A stretch of DNA of 64,000 nucleotides from an uncultured Olleya sp. (GTDB lineage Bacteria; Bacteroidota; Bacteroidia; Flavobacteriales; Flavobacteriaceae), in NCBI GenBank assembly GCA_947503885.1, contig CANNFD010000004.1, forward strand, positions 186,001-250,000. Reading direction: 5' to 3'. This document shows, one piece after another, positions 16,463 through 25,138 of the stretch; the stretch's first letter is position 1, and each line of letters opens with the position of its first letter. The notes beneath the pieces were generated by a model. The model saw only the letters and a program-made list of their open reading frames with translations, did no database searches and was not told the DNA's origin. The position numbers and the translations under genes were made by a program.

Positions 16463-17619
16463 AAATCTTAATGGTCGCCATACCCAATCACCACTTTTTC
16501 CAATGGGTTAACCAATTGGAAGACTCGGGCTATGAAGTCTTTTGGTTTGATGTCACCGATGGTGGACCACTATCCCCTAAAATAAAATGGGTAACACAAC
16601 TAAAAGGCTGGAAGTTAAAATGGGATTTTCCGTTTAGAAGTACCATCAAAAAAAGGTTACCAAAGCTTTATGAAAGCATTCAAAAAGTTAATGAAAATAG
16701 TGTAACAAGCGCTTTTAATAAGGCAATACAAGATATTAAACCAGATATCGTCCACTGTTTTGAAATGCAATTAGCAGGTTTACCAATTTTGCCCATTATG
16801 GAACAAAACAAAATTCCTTTTATTTATTCTTCTTGGGGTAGTGACGTGTTTTATTTTGAACAATTAGGTGTTTCAAAACAAGAATTGCAGCAGTTTTACA
16901 CACGTGCTAATTATTTAATCACAGACTGTAAACGTGATTTTGATCTAGCTACCAAAAACGGATTTAAAAATCAATTTTTAGGCGTGTTTCCTGGTAATGG
17001 AGGATTAACAATTGAGACTTCTAAAATAAAACCATTTGATAAAAGACCACTAATATTAATAAAAGGGTATGATGATGGTGTTGGTAAAGCTTCAAAAGTA
17101 TTGGGAGCTTTGCAATTCGTTTCAAAAGACCTTTTATTTAACAAACATATCGTTATTTATAGTGCAGATGATAGTATTCTGCAACAAATAAAAAGTTCTA
17201 AAACACTTTCAGAATTAGGGATTACGATTTATTCTCGACATGCATTTATTCAAAATAAAGACCTGTTAACTATGATGGGGCAAAGCAGTATTCATATTGC
17301 AAATAGTATCTCGGACGGAATGCCAAATGCGCTTTTAGAGGCTATGTCAATGGGAGCATTTCCGATACAATCTAATCCAGGATTAGTTACCGAAGAGGTT
17401 ATTACCCATGGTAAAAATGGATATTTAATTACTGACCCGCTAGATGAAATTGAAATAGCTAAACATATTACAAACGCATTAAATAATGAAGCACTTAGGC
17501 AAGATGCTCAAGATTTTAATGTCAATTTTACGCAAGTAAATTGCGATCGAAAAAGTTTGCAACCAAAAATAGAAAGCTTGTATGATTTTAAAAAAAAAAC
17601 TAAGTTTTTTAATAAGTAG
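16459..17619 (+). CDS. Family 4 glycosyltransferase
   Basis: A 386-residue GT-B enzyme beginning ILMVAIPNHHFFQWV. It has SSWGSDVFYFEQ (about 128-139) and the donor motif SISDGMPNALLEAM (about 278-291), which is the EX7E region. It is the last plus-strand gene of this block and converges, with only 3 nt between, on the next gene. No terminator hairpin is visible at the junction. Confidence 0.9.
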   Translation: MKILMVAIPNHHFFQWVNQLEDSGYEVFWFDVTDGGPLSPKIKWVTQLKGWKLKWDFPFRSTIKKRLPKLYESIQKVNENSVTSAFNKAIQDIKPDIVHCFEMQLAGLPILPIMEQNKIPFIYSSWGSDVFYFEQLGVSKQELQQFYTRANYLITDCKRDFDLATKNGFKNQFLGVFPGNGGLTIETSKIKPFDKRPLILIKGYDDGVGKASKVLGALQFVSKDLLFNKHIVIYSADDSILQQIKSSKTLSELGITIYSRHAFIQNKDLLTMMGQSSIHIANSISDGMPNALLEAMSMGAFPIQSNPGLVTEEVITHGKNGYLITDPLDEIEIAKHITNALNNEALRQDAQDFNVNFTQVNCDRKSLQPKIESLYDFKKKTKFFNK

Positions 17620-17622
17620 TAA

Positions 17623-18696
17623 TTAAGCTGAAAAATTAATAACCAATTCTATTTTATTTTTTTGACGATTAAAAGTATAATGATAAGGTTGGTTTCTGTG
17701 AGACTTTATAATCTCTTCCAGTAACCTATTATTAATGTGTTCCATAGGTATAATCTCTGTGTGTTTTTTGCCTAAGACCTTTTTGATTATGTTTTTATAG
17801 TGTTCTTTCATAGAAAATTGAGACACTTTAATTGTTAAAATACAAGAATCGTCTTGCTGTAATTGCCCAAGAAGCGCACTTAAATCAATAGCTGAGTTTT
17901 GTATTTCAATAACCTTGTTTGGATTCTGTAAAGCAATATAGTCAGTTGTGTTGGTAGTTTTTCCCCAATCCATAGTGGTATTAACAGCTGTCCTTTTTAA
18001 TAGAATTGTTTGTTCCAAATAACGATGATTAATACGTTCTAGTCCAGAATGAAAAGGATGTATTGACGTTTTACTTCGATATACCTTTTGATGCCATTGG
18101 TGTTTTACTAGGATGTCTTTATCATAAAAACAGATCTCTAAACCTTTATGTTTCATTCGGATTTGTGCATCTGTGTCTTCTGCTCCCCAACCTTGGTAAA
18201 ACTCGTCAAATCCATTAACATCTTTTAAGCTACTTATAGGAAACATGGTGTTTCCAGTGACGTCTTTAGAGCCAATAAAATCAATAGAGTAATCTTTAAA
18301 AGGTTTATCCTGATTAGTTTCTAGAGCATCCAAAAAGCCATATTGAAAATAATGTACTTTAGTTGGGTCTGCTAATTGTTTTAATGTGTAAATATAGTCT
18401 GGATGAAAAATTAAATCAATATCTCCTACGACAAAATAGGGTTGTGTTGCTTTTTTAATAGCAATGTTTATCGCTCTGCATTTACTCCATAATTGGCCAC
18501 TAGTTGGACACTGTATATAATTAATTTTAGAGTAGGTTTTTACAAGTTGCTCTAATTTTTTTAAATATGAAAAATCAGATCCATAGTCTACCAAAAACCA
18601 TTCAAACTCTTGGTCTGATTGGTTATTAAGAGATGTTAAACATTTTTTAACAATGTTTAAATCACGATTTCTATTTGTTAAAACAATTGTAATCAT
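17623..18696 (-). CDS. Glycosyltransferase with GT2 and GT7C-like domains, reverse orientation
   Basis: A 357-residue GT-A protein. It starts with TIVLTNRNRDLNIV, has the DxD in VVGDIDLIF (about 91-99) and GWGAEDTDAQIRMK (about 168-181), the C-terminal galactosyltransferase-like (GT7C) motif. The last ~110 residues have no clear domain. It is the only minus-strand gene between 6.2 and 38.3 kb and so must have its own promoter in the 256-nt gap shared with the MBOAT gene. Either a local inversion or a later insertion could explain it. Confidence 0.88.
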   Translation of the reverse strand: MITIVLTNRNRDLNIVKKCLTSLNNQSDQEFEWFLVDYGSDFSYLKKLEQLVKTYSKINYIQCPTSGQLWSKCRAINIAIKKATQPYFVVGDIDLIFHPDYIYTLKQLADPTKVHYFQYGFLDALETNQDKPFKDYSIDFIGSKDVTGNTMFPISSLKDVNGFDEFYQGWGAEDTDAQIRMKHKGLEICFYDKDILVKHQWHQKVYRSKTSIHPFHSGLERINHRYLEQTILLKRTAVNTTMDWGKTTNTTDYIALQNPNKVIEIQNSAIDLSALLGQLQQDDSCILTIKVSQFSMKEHYKNIIKKVLGKKHTEIIPMEHINNRLLEEIIKSHRNQPYHYTFNRQKNKIELVINFSA

Positions 18697-18952
18697 TAAC
18701 TAATAAATCTATCAACATGATTAAATGTTTGTGCATTCTTAATAAATGAAAGAGTCAAACAATATTTGTAAAGGTAGATAATCTATATACACAAACCAAA
18801 ACTCTATATTTTCAATTATGTTAATTTGTATGTCTAAATTTATGTAATTTTTATATTGCAAAATGCTTGTTAAATTTAAGCTTTAGTAATCTTATAAAAA
18901 CTATTATCTTGCAACAGATAATAAAACAAAAACAAATTAATTTTCCTTAAAA
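18697..18952. promoter_or_regulatory. Divergent promoter region
   Basis: This AT-rich 256-nt gap must drive both the minus-strand glycosyltransferase and the plus-strand MBOAT gene. A partial -7 box, TATCTTGC, occurs at about 18908-18915 on the plus strand, one T short of consensus. No strong box is seen for the minus strand. Confidence 0.4.
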
Positions 18953-20392
18953 ATGTATTTTAACTCATTTGATTTTGCAATTTTCTTGCCTATCGTTTTT
19001 GTTTTGTACTGGTTTGTCACCTATAAAAATTTAAAACTTCAAAATGCTCTATTAGTATTGGCTAGTTATGTGTTTTATGGCTGGTGGGATTGGCGCTTTT
19101 TATCATTAATTGTGTTTAGCTCATTGGTAGATTATACCATTGGGTTACAATTAAAAAAGGAAGAAAAACCAACTAAAAGAAGACTATTATTATGGACCAG
19201 TATCCTGGTTAACTTAGGGTTTTTAGGCTTTTTTAAATACTACAACTTTTTTGTCGATAATTTTGTAGACGCCTTCACCTTTTTAGGAAGCAACATACAA
19301 CCTAATACCTTAGATATTATTTTACCCGTTGGGATTAGTTTTTATACCTTCCAAACGTTAAGCTACACGATAGATGTCTATAAACGTAAATTAGAACCCA
19401 CAAAAGATCTTGTGTCGTTTTTAGCGTTTGTTAGCTTCTTCCCACAATTGGTTGCAGGACCTATTGAGCGCGCTACCAATTTATTACCACAGTTTTACAG
19501 AAAACGACAGTTTCATTATAGTCACGCAGTAGATGGATGTCGTCAAATCCTATGGGGTTTATTTAAAAAAGTAGTGATTGCAGATAACTGTGCGGAGTAT
19601 GCTAATCAGATTTTTAATACTTCTGCAGAGCATTCTGGAAGCACATTGTTAATGGGTGCTTTATTTTTTACGTTTCAGATTTATGGTGATTTTTCAGGGT
19701 ATTCGGACATCGCAATTGGTACGTCAAGATTATTTGGTTTTAACTTAAAACAAAATTTTGCTTTTCCTTATTTCTCAAGAGACATTGCCGAGTTTTGGAG
19801 ACGTTGGCACATCTCCTTATCCACTTGGTTTAGAGATTATTTATACATCCCGTTAGGAGGAAGTCGAGGCGGTACATGGATGAAGGTGCGTAATACCTTT
19901 ATTATTTTTTTAGTCAGTGGGTTTTGGCATGGTGCTAATTGGACTTTTATAATTTGGGGCTTTTTAAATGCCTTATACTTTTTACCTTTGTTATTAGCCA
20001 AACGTAATAGAAACCATCTTGATGTTGTGGCTCAGGATAATATTTTACCTAGTTTTTCAGAACTGTTTAAAATGGGAGTCACTTTTGGATTAACTGTTTT
20101 GGCTTGGGTGTTTTTTAGAGCAGAAAATTTAAGTCATGCATGGTCTTATTTAAGCGGGATTTTTGATCGTAGTTTAATGTCCTTACCAGCAGTCAGACCA
20201 ACTAATCTAATATTTTTACTTTTCTTTTTCATCCTTGTAGAATGGTTCGGACGTCGTCAACAATTTGCAATTGAAACTTTATTTATCAAACAACCAAGAC
20301 TTATTAAATGGTCTTTTTATATGCTGCTAATAGCATTAATATTTGTTTTTAGTAGTGTAGAGCAACAAGAATTTATTTATTTCCAGTTTTAG
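18953..20392 (+). CDS. MBOAT-family O-acyltransferase (AlgI/PatA-like)
   Basis: A 479-residue multi-spanning membrane protein with AGPIERA, the FWRRWHISLSTWFRDYLY block and SGFWHGANWTF, whose H326 is the conserved MBOAT active-site residue. In alginate and peptidoglycan systems such proteins pass acetyl groups across the membrane to an SGNH partner that modifies the glycan outside. The next gene starts on the following base and encodes an SGNH-like protein, so the pair probably acetylates the exported polysaccharide, perhaps its nonulosonic acid. Confidence 0.93.
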   Translation: MYFNSFDFAIFLPIVFVLYWFVTYKNLKLQNALLVLASYVFYGWWDWRFLSLIVFSSLVDYTIGLQLKKEEKPTKRRLLLWTSILVNLGFLGFFKYYNFFVDNFVDAFTFLGSNIQPNTLDIILPVGISFYTFQTLSYTIDVYKRKLEPTKDLVSFLAFVSFFPQLVAGPIERATNLLPQFYRKRQFHYSHAVDGCRQILWGLFKKVVIADNCAEYANQIFNTSAEHSGSTLLMGALFFTFQIYGDFSGYSDIAIGTSRLFGFNLKQNFAFPYFSRDIAEFWRRWHISLSTWFRDYLYIPLGGSRGGTWMKVRNTFIIFLVSGFWHGANWTFIIWGFLNALYFLPLLLAKRNRNHLDVVAQDNILPSFSELFKMGVTFGLTVLAWVFFRAENLSHAWSYLSGIFDRSLMSLPAVRPTNLIFLLFFFILVEWFGRRQQFAIETLFIKQPRLIKWSFYMLLIALIFVFSSVEQQEFIYFQF

Positions 20393-21301
20393 ATGAAACG
20401 GTTCCTATTCACATTCTTGATATTCGCTACTCTCTTTTTTATTGTGGAAAAGGCAAGCTGGTATTTTGTTAATAATGCACCGAATCGAGAATATGATAGA
20501 CGATTGGAAAAAGTTTTAAAAGGTGATTTTAAAAAAGAGGTATTAATTATTGGTTCGTCCAGAGGAGCTAATAATATTTTGGCATGTCAATTAGAAGCAG
20601 AAACAGGGTTAAGTACATATAACCTGTCTTACATTGGGACTAATATTAGATTTCATGATTTTATCTTAAAGACGTATCTGAAATTTAATAAAGCTCCTGA
20701 AAAAATTCTACTATTTGTAGATCATAAATTTACTTTTAGAAAAATTCCAACGTTATTTTTTAGATATGATTTACTTTATCCCTTTTCAAAATACGAGTAT
20801 GTAAATAATAAATTAATATCTGAAAATGAACATAGTTTTGCTTCAAAAGCAATTGTATTACTTAGGCTAAAACGAGATGATTTTAGTGTTAAGAAAAAGA
20901 AGTTAGCAGTTAATTTAGCTTTAACCGATTGTGGATCAAAGCCTAATATTATTAAAAAAGATAAAGTCTTTGAATTTGAAGAGGTTATTGAGCCTTATGA
21001 CATTAAATTTGAAAATAAAGAGCTTTTAAGGTCTTTTAAAAATATTCAAAACGTATGTAAAGACTATAATATAGAGCTTATTTTTGTCAGTTCGCCAAGT
21101 TTTAGCGCGTTTAATATTGGTTTTAATTCACGTTTAAATGACCTAATGTTAGCAGAAAACAAAGTATTTGTCTACGATACTTTAAACCCCATTTATAAAG
21201 ATTCAAATTATTTTAATGATGAATCACATCTTTTTATAAATGGAGCAAAAATATTCACATCAGAAATTAGTGACTTTTTAAATAAAAACACAGATAAATA
21301 A
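20393..21301 (+). CDS. SGNH-hydrolase-like partner of the MBOAT protein
   Basis: A 302-residue protein with an N-terminal signal anchor (about 3-20). IIGSSRGANNIL (52-63) matches the GxS block, with Ser55/Ser56 as nucleophile candidates, and DESHLF (276-281) matches the DxxH block with D276 and H279. The middle is Lys-rich without known domain. It is shorter than AlgJ/AlgX-type proteins. Direct abutment with the MBOAT gene supports a role as the extracytoplasmic acetyl transferase. Sequence identity to known families appears low, so the fold is inferred from the two motifs. Confidence 0.72.
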   Translation: MKRFLFTFLIFATLFFIVEKASWYFVNNAPNREYDRRLEKVLKGDFKKEVLIIGSSRGANNILACQLEAETGLSTYNLSYIGTNIRFHDFILKTYLKFNKAPEKILLFVDHKFTFRKIPTLFFRYDLLYPFSKYEYVNNKLISENEHSFASKAIVLLRLKRDDFSVKKKKLAVNLALTDCGSKPNIIKKDKVFEFEEVIEPYDIKFENKELLRSFKNIQNVCKDYNIELIFVSSPSFSAFNIGFNSRLNDLMLAENKVFVYDTLNPIYKDSNYFNDESHLFINGAKIFTSEISDFLNKNTDK

Positions 21302-21387
21302 TTTACCTTTAATCATTAAAAACAGGTGTTACACCCATAAAAATATGTATTTTAGCGATTGGTTTATAAAACAATTCTTACTAAATT

Positions 21388-22542
21388 ATGAAAACAATCG
21401 GCTTTATTCCCTTACGTCAAGGCTCCAAAGGTATTCCGGGGAAAAACAAACGTAAAATGGTTGGAAGGCCTTTGTTTACTTGGGTGTTAGGAGAAGCGCT
21501 ACAGTCTAATTTAGATGTCATTTATGTGTATACAGACGACCAATCTATAATAGATTTTATTACCAAAGAATACCATTATACCAACAAAATACAAGCTTTA
21601 TTGCGAAGTGATGCTAGTGCAACAGACACTGCGTCTACAGAACAGGCGATGTTAGAGTTTGCAGAAAAAATCAATTATGATTTTGATGTCTTTTGTTTGT
21701 TGCAAGCCACGTCACCTTTTACAACCGCTACAACTATTAATAACTGTTTGCTTGAAGTTGCAAACGGAAAGGACTCGGCATTAACAGTAGTCAATACCCA
21801 TCGTTTTTTATGGAATGCAGATGGAACAGCTATTAATTACGATTACACCAATAGACCAAGGCGTCAAGATTTTGAAGGGCTGTTAATAGAAAATGGTGCA
21901 GTTTATACCTGTAAAAAAGAGGTGCTTAAAAATAATAAAAATAGATTAGGCGGTGCTATAGGAATTGTAAAAATGCCAGAAGATAGTTTGCATGAAATAG
22001 ATAGCGAAACCGATTGGATTGTTGTTGAAAACTTACTTATTGCCAGACAAAAACATTTAAAAAAAGCTCAAAAAATCACTCATTTAGTATTAGATGTAGA
22101 TGGCGTGTTTACTGATGGGACTATTACCTACACTAAAGATGGCGAGCATACCAAGGGTTTTGATATGCGCGACGGTATGGGACTAGAGGTTTTAAGGCAA
22201 TTTGGTGTGGAGGTTATGATTATGACGAGTGAGCAGTCAGAACTGGTTGCAAAGCGTATGGAGAAGCTTCAAATTAAACAAGTGTTTTTAGGAGTAAAAG
22301 ATAAATATACCTTGTTACAAACGTTATCTAAACAGCAAGGCTTTTCATTAAATAATGTGGCTTATGTTGGAGACGACGTCAATGATTTGTCCAACATCTG
22401 TAGTGTGGGGTGGTCGTTTGCACCTCAAAATGCAATGACTGAAATTAAGAGTAATGCAGATATTGTCTTATCAAAACCATCAGGAGCTGGAGCTATTAGA
22501 GAAGCTTGCCAGTTTATTAAAAATTATAATAATAGATATTAA
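21388..22542 (+). CDS. neuA: Fused CMP-nonulosonate cytidylyltransferase - KdsC/YrbI-type HAD phosphatase
   Basis: A 384-residue two-domain enzyme. Residues 1-225 are a CMP-sialic acid synthetase with the CTP-binding IPLRQGSKGIPGKN (6-19). From residue 232 there is a KdsC/YrbI-like HAD phosphatase with DVDG (D236, D238) and GDDVND (328-333). The fusion, next to a NeuB-type synthase, implies a route through a nonulosonate-9-phosphate that is dephosphorylated and then activated with CMP, as for KDN or Neu5Ac in animals and in Bacteroides KDN synthesis. The actual sugar (KDN, Neu5Ac or other) is not determined. A small GGTG-TTA-CACC palindrome lies in the leader. Confidence 0.9.
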   Translation: MKTIGFIPLRQGSKGIPGKNKRKMVGRPLFTWVLGEALQSNLDVIYVYTDDQSIIDFITKEYHYTNKIQALLRSDASATDTASTEQAMLEFAEKINYDFDVFCLLQATSPFTTATTINNCLLEVANGKDSALTVVNTHRFLWNADGTAINYDYTNRPRRQDFEGLLIENGAVYTCKKEVLKNNKNRLGGAIGIVKMPEDSLHEIDSETDWIVVENLLIARQKHLKKAQKITHLVLDVDGVFTDGTITYTKDGEHTKGFDMRDGMGLEVLRQFGVEVMIMTSEQSELVAKRMEKLQIKQVFLGVKDKYTLLQTLSKQQGFSLNNVAYVGDDVNDLSNICSVGWSFAPQNAMTEIKSNADIVLSKPSGAGAIREACQFIKNYNNRY

Positions 22543-22551
22543 AATATACTA

Positions 22552-23427
22552 ATGAATACATATACCAAACCTTATATTATAGCAGAAATAGGTTGTAACC
22601 ATAAAGGCGATATGCAAATTGCAAAAGAGCTAATCCAAATGGCTAAAATCTTTTGTAATGTAGATGCTGTAAAGTTTCAAAAACGTCATAATAAGGAGTT
22701 ATTGACAGAGGAGCAATACAATAGTCCACACCCAAATCCTTCAAACTCTTACGGAGACACTTATGGTGCACACCGCGAGTATTTAGAGTTTGATGTTGCT
22801 CAACATCAAGAGTTAAAATCGTTTTGCGAAGCGATTGGAATTGATTATTCAACTTCTGTTTGGGATGTAACTTCTGCTAAAGAAATAGCGTCACTTAATC
22901 CTAAGTTTATAAAAATACCATCAGCCTGTAACAATAATGTAAATATGTTGGATTGGTTATGTCAAAATTACAAAGGAGAAATACATATTTCAACTGGTAT
23001 GACTACCAAAGACGAAATTGAGGATTTAGTACAACTCTTTAAAACACACAACCGTAATAAAGATTTAGTGCTTTATAACTGCACGTCTGGTTACCCAGTC
23101 CCTTTTGAAGATGTTTGTTTGTTAGATATTAATTTATTGATTGATAACTATGGACAGGATGTCAAACATATTGGGTTTTCTGGACACCATTTAGGTATCG
23201 CAGTGGATATTGCTGCTTATACTTTAGGCGCACCAATTATCGAGCGTCACTATACTTTAGATCGCACTTGGAAAGGTACAGATCATGCTGCTTCGTTAGA
23301 GCCTATGGGCTTACGTAAGCTGTCCAGAGATTTAAGCGCAGTGCACAAAGCATTAACATTTAAGTCTCAAGATATATTACCGATAGAACAGGTACAACGT
23401 GATAAGTTGAAGAATCAGAAGGGGTAG
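22552..23427 (+). CDS. neuB: NeuB-type nonulosonate(-9-phosphate) synthase, short form
   Basis: A 291-residue TIM-barrel enzyme that would condense phosphoenolpyruvate with an aldose (phosphate). Motifs are IAEIGCNHKGDMQIAKELI (10-28), AVKFQK (about 39-44), SGHHLG (about 215-220) and ERHYTLDRTWKGTDHAASL (about 232-250). The chain stops just after the barrel and lacks the C-terminal SAF (antifreeze-like) domain of E. coli NeuB (346 residues). Its C-terminus (EQVQRDKLKNQKG) resembles, as I recall, other short Bacteroidetes homologs, so it is probably complete. The heptamer array begins 10 nt after the stop. Confidence 0.9.
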   Translation: MNTYTKPYIIAEIGCNHKGDMQIAKELIQMAKIFCNVDAVKFQKRHNKELLTEEQYNSPHPNPSNSYGDTYGAHREYLEFDVAQHQELKSFCEAIGIDYSTSVWDVTSAKEIASLNPKFIKIPSACNNNVNMLDWLCQNYKGEIHISTGMTTKDEIEDLVQLFKTHNRNKDLVLYNCTSGYPVPFEDVCLLDINLLIDNYGQDVKHIGFSGHHLGIAVDIAAYTLGAPIIERHYTLDRTWKGTDHAASLEPMGLRKLSRDLSAVHKALTFKSQDILPIEQVQRDKLKNQKG

Positions 23428-23437
23428 GGGGGAATAA

Positions 23438-23668
23438 ATAGTAGTTAGTAGTTAGTGGTTAGTAATTAGTAGTTAGTAGTTAGTGGTTAGTAGTTAGTGG
23501 TTAGTAATTAGTGGTTAGTAATTAGTAGTTAGTAGATAGTAGTTAGTGGTTAGTAGATAGTAGTTAGTGGTTAGTAATTAGTAGTTAGTGGTTAGTAGAT
23601 AGTAGTTAGTGGTTAGTAATTAGTAGATAGTAGTTAGTAATTAGTAGATAGTAATTAGTAGTTAGTTA
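23438..23668 (+). repeat. Heptamer tandem array 2 (about 33 units)
   Basis: Units AGTAGTT, AGTGGTT, AGTAATT and AGTAGAT follow each other with exact 7-bp period and same orientation as array 1 at 4921-5386. The AGGGGTT and octamer variants are missing, so this copy is more homogeneous. It fills nearly the whole gap between neuB and the next gene. Confidence 0.97.
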
Positions 23669-23685
23669 TAAGATCTTATTATAAA

Positions 23686-25113
23686 TTGAAAAGTGAAAAT
23701 TTGAAAGAGAAGCGTAAAAAAGTATTTGTTTTTTTTCCTGATGGCGTAGGTTTGCGCAACTTCGCCTTTACCGATTTTAAAGCTATCGGAGAAGAGAAGG
23801 GGTTTGATATTACTTATTGGAACAATACCGTTTTTTCATTAGAAGATAATTTAGGTTTTAAAGAAGTTAAAATTGAAAACCATCAGTTACATCCCTTAAC
23901 GCCCATATATTCCCGTGCTAGAAAACGTGCCGAATTAAATGTGTCTAGAGACAAATTCAAAGACGCCGTATATCCAACTTATAAGTTTCCGTTTAGCTAT
24001 AAAGGTTTAAAAAACAGTTTTAAAAGTTTATATACTAAGTTATTAATTGGGTTATATTCTTCAGAGAAAGGCATAGAAAAACTTAGAGAAAAAATAAATG
24101 CTTTAGAGCGTAAAAACCCTAAATATGCCTATTGTAAAGTACAATTAGAGCAGCACAAACCTGATTTAATTTTTTGCACTACTCAACGTGCCACCCAATC
24201 TATTAGTGCGTTATTGGCTGCTAAAGATCTAGGTATCCCAACTGTTGCTTTTGTGTATTCTTGGGATAATGTCCCAAAAGCTATGCAAGTGGTAGCTACT
24301 GATTATTACTGTGTTTGGAGTGATCATATGAAGCGTGAAGTCTTACAATATTATCCATTTGTAAACGAGGATCAGGTGTTTGTTACCGGAACACCTCAGT
24401 TTGAACCACATTATGATGCTAGTTTAAAGCAAAGCAGAACCGACTTTTTTAAAGACAATAATTTAGATATAAATAAACGTTATATCTGCTATTCTGGTGA
24501 TGATGAAACCACATCGCCTTTAGACCAATATTATCTTGAAGATTTGGCCCATGCAGTTCGCCGTTTAAATACAAAAGGTTATAATTTAGGAATTATCTAT
24601 CGTAAGTGTCCAGTAGACTTTACCACACGATATGACGCAGTTATAGAAGCAAATAAAGATATTATAGCAGTATTAGACCCTATTTGGAAACCAGTAGGAA
24701 AACAATGGAATCAAGTATTACCTGCTAAAGAAGATTTTAAACTATTGTATAATGTATGTGAACATAGCGAGTTTGTAACCAATGTATGTTCTTCCACCGT
24801 TTTTGATTTTGTGGCACATGATAAACCCTGTATTTATTACAATTACGAGCAACCACAACTTAAAAAAGGGATTCGGGATATTGGACAAAATTATAAGTAT
24901 GTTCACTTTAGAAGCATGCCTAGTGATCAAGCAGCTGTGTTTTGTACAGCTAAACAAGATTTAGAAGGATTGGTTAAACAAATTTTGGATGGACACTTAT
25001 CAAGTGTGGATGAGGGTAAACTATGGTATGAGATTATTGTGGGCAAAACACCTACTGAAGCTTCGAAGAACATATGGAAAATCATTACTACTTGTTTAAA
25101 TAAAGAGCAATAA
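23686..25113 (+). CDS. Putative GT-B-fold glycosyl/glycerophosphotransferase, family not assigned
   Basis: A 475-residue soluble protein. It begins KVFVFFPDGVGLRNFAFTDF, has ALLAAKDLGIPTVAFVYSWD (about 189-208) and ends with a donor-side domain containing VTNVCSSTVFDFVAHDKPCI (about 365-384), a pattern seen in GT-B enzymes and CDP-glycerol glycerophosphotransferase-like proteins. I do not recognise the family with certainty. The start is TTG at 23686; a second in-frame TTG lies at 23701 and could be the real one. Position after the nonulosonate genes makes a nonulosonic acid transferase possible, but that is inference. Confidence 0.65.
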   Translation: MKSENLKEKRKKVFVFFPDGVGLRNFAFTDFKAIGEEKGFDITYWNNTVFSLEDNLGFKEVKIENHQLHPLTPIYSRARKRAELNVSRDKFKDAVYPTYKFPFSYKGLKNSFKSLYTKLLIGLYSSEKGIEKLREKINALERKNPKYAYCKVQLEQHKPDLIFCTTQRATQSISALLAAKDLGIPTVAFVYSWDNVPKAMQVVATDYYCVWSDHMKREVLQYYPFVNEDQVFVTGTPQFEPHYDASLKQSRTDFFKDNNLDINKRYICYSGDDETTSPLDQYYLEDLAHAVRRLNTKGYNLGIIYRKCPVDFTTRYDAVIEANKDIIAVLDPIWKPVGKQWNQVLPAKEDFKLLYNVCEHSEFVTNVCSSTVFDFVAHDKPCIYYNYEQPQLKKGIRDIGQNYKYVHFRSMPSDQAAVFCTAKQDLEGLVKQILDGHLSSVDEGKLWYEIIVGKTPTEASKNIWKIITTCLNKEQ

Positions 25114-25138
25114 ATTGCGTTAAGTTTTAATCTAAATT

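Noticed and set aside
22552-23427. neuB truncated by invasion of the heptamer array
   Set aside because: The C-terminal residues look like those of other short Bacteroidetes homologs as I recall them, so the protein is more likely naturally short.
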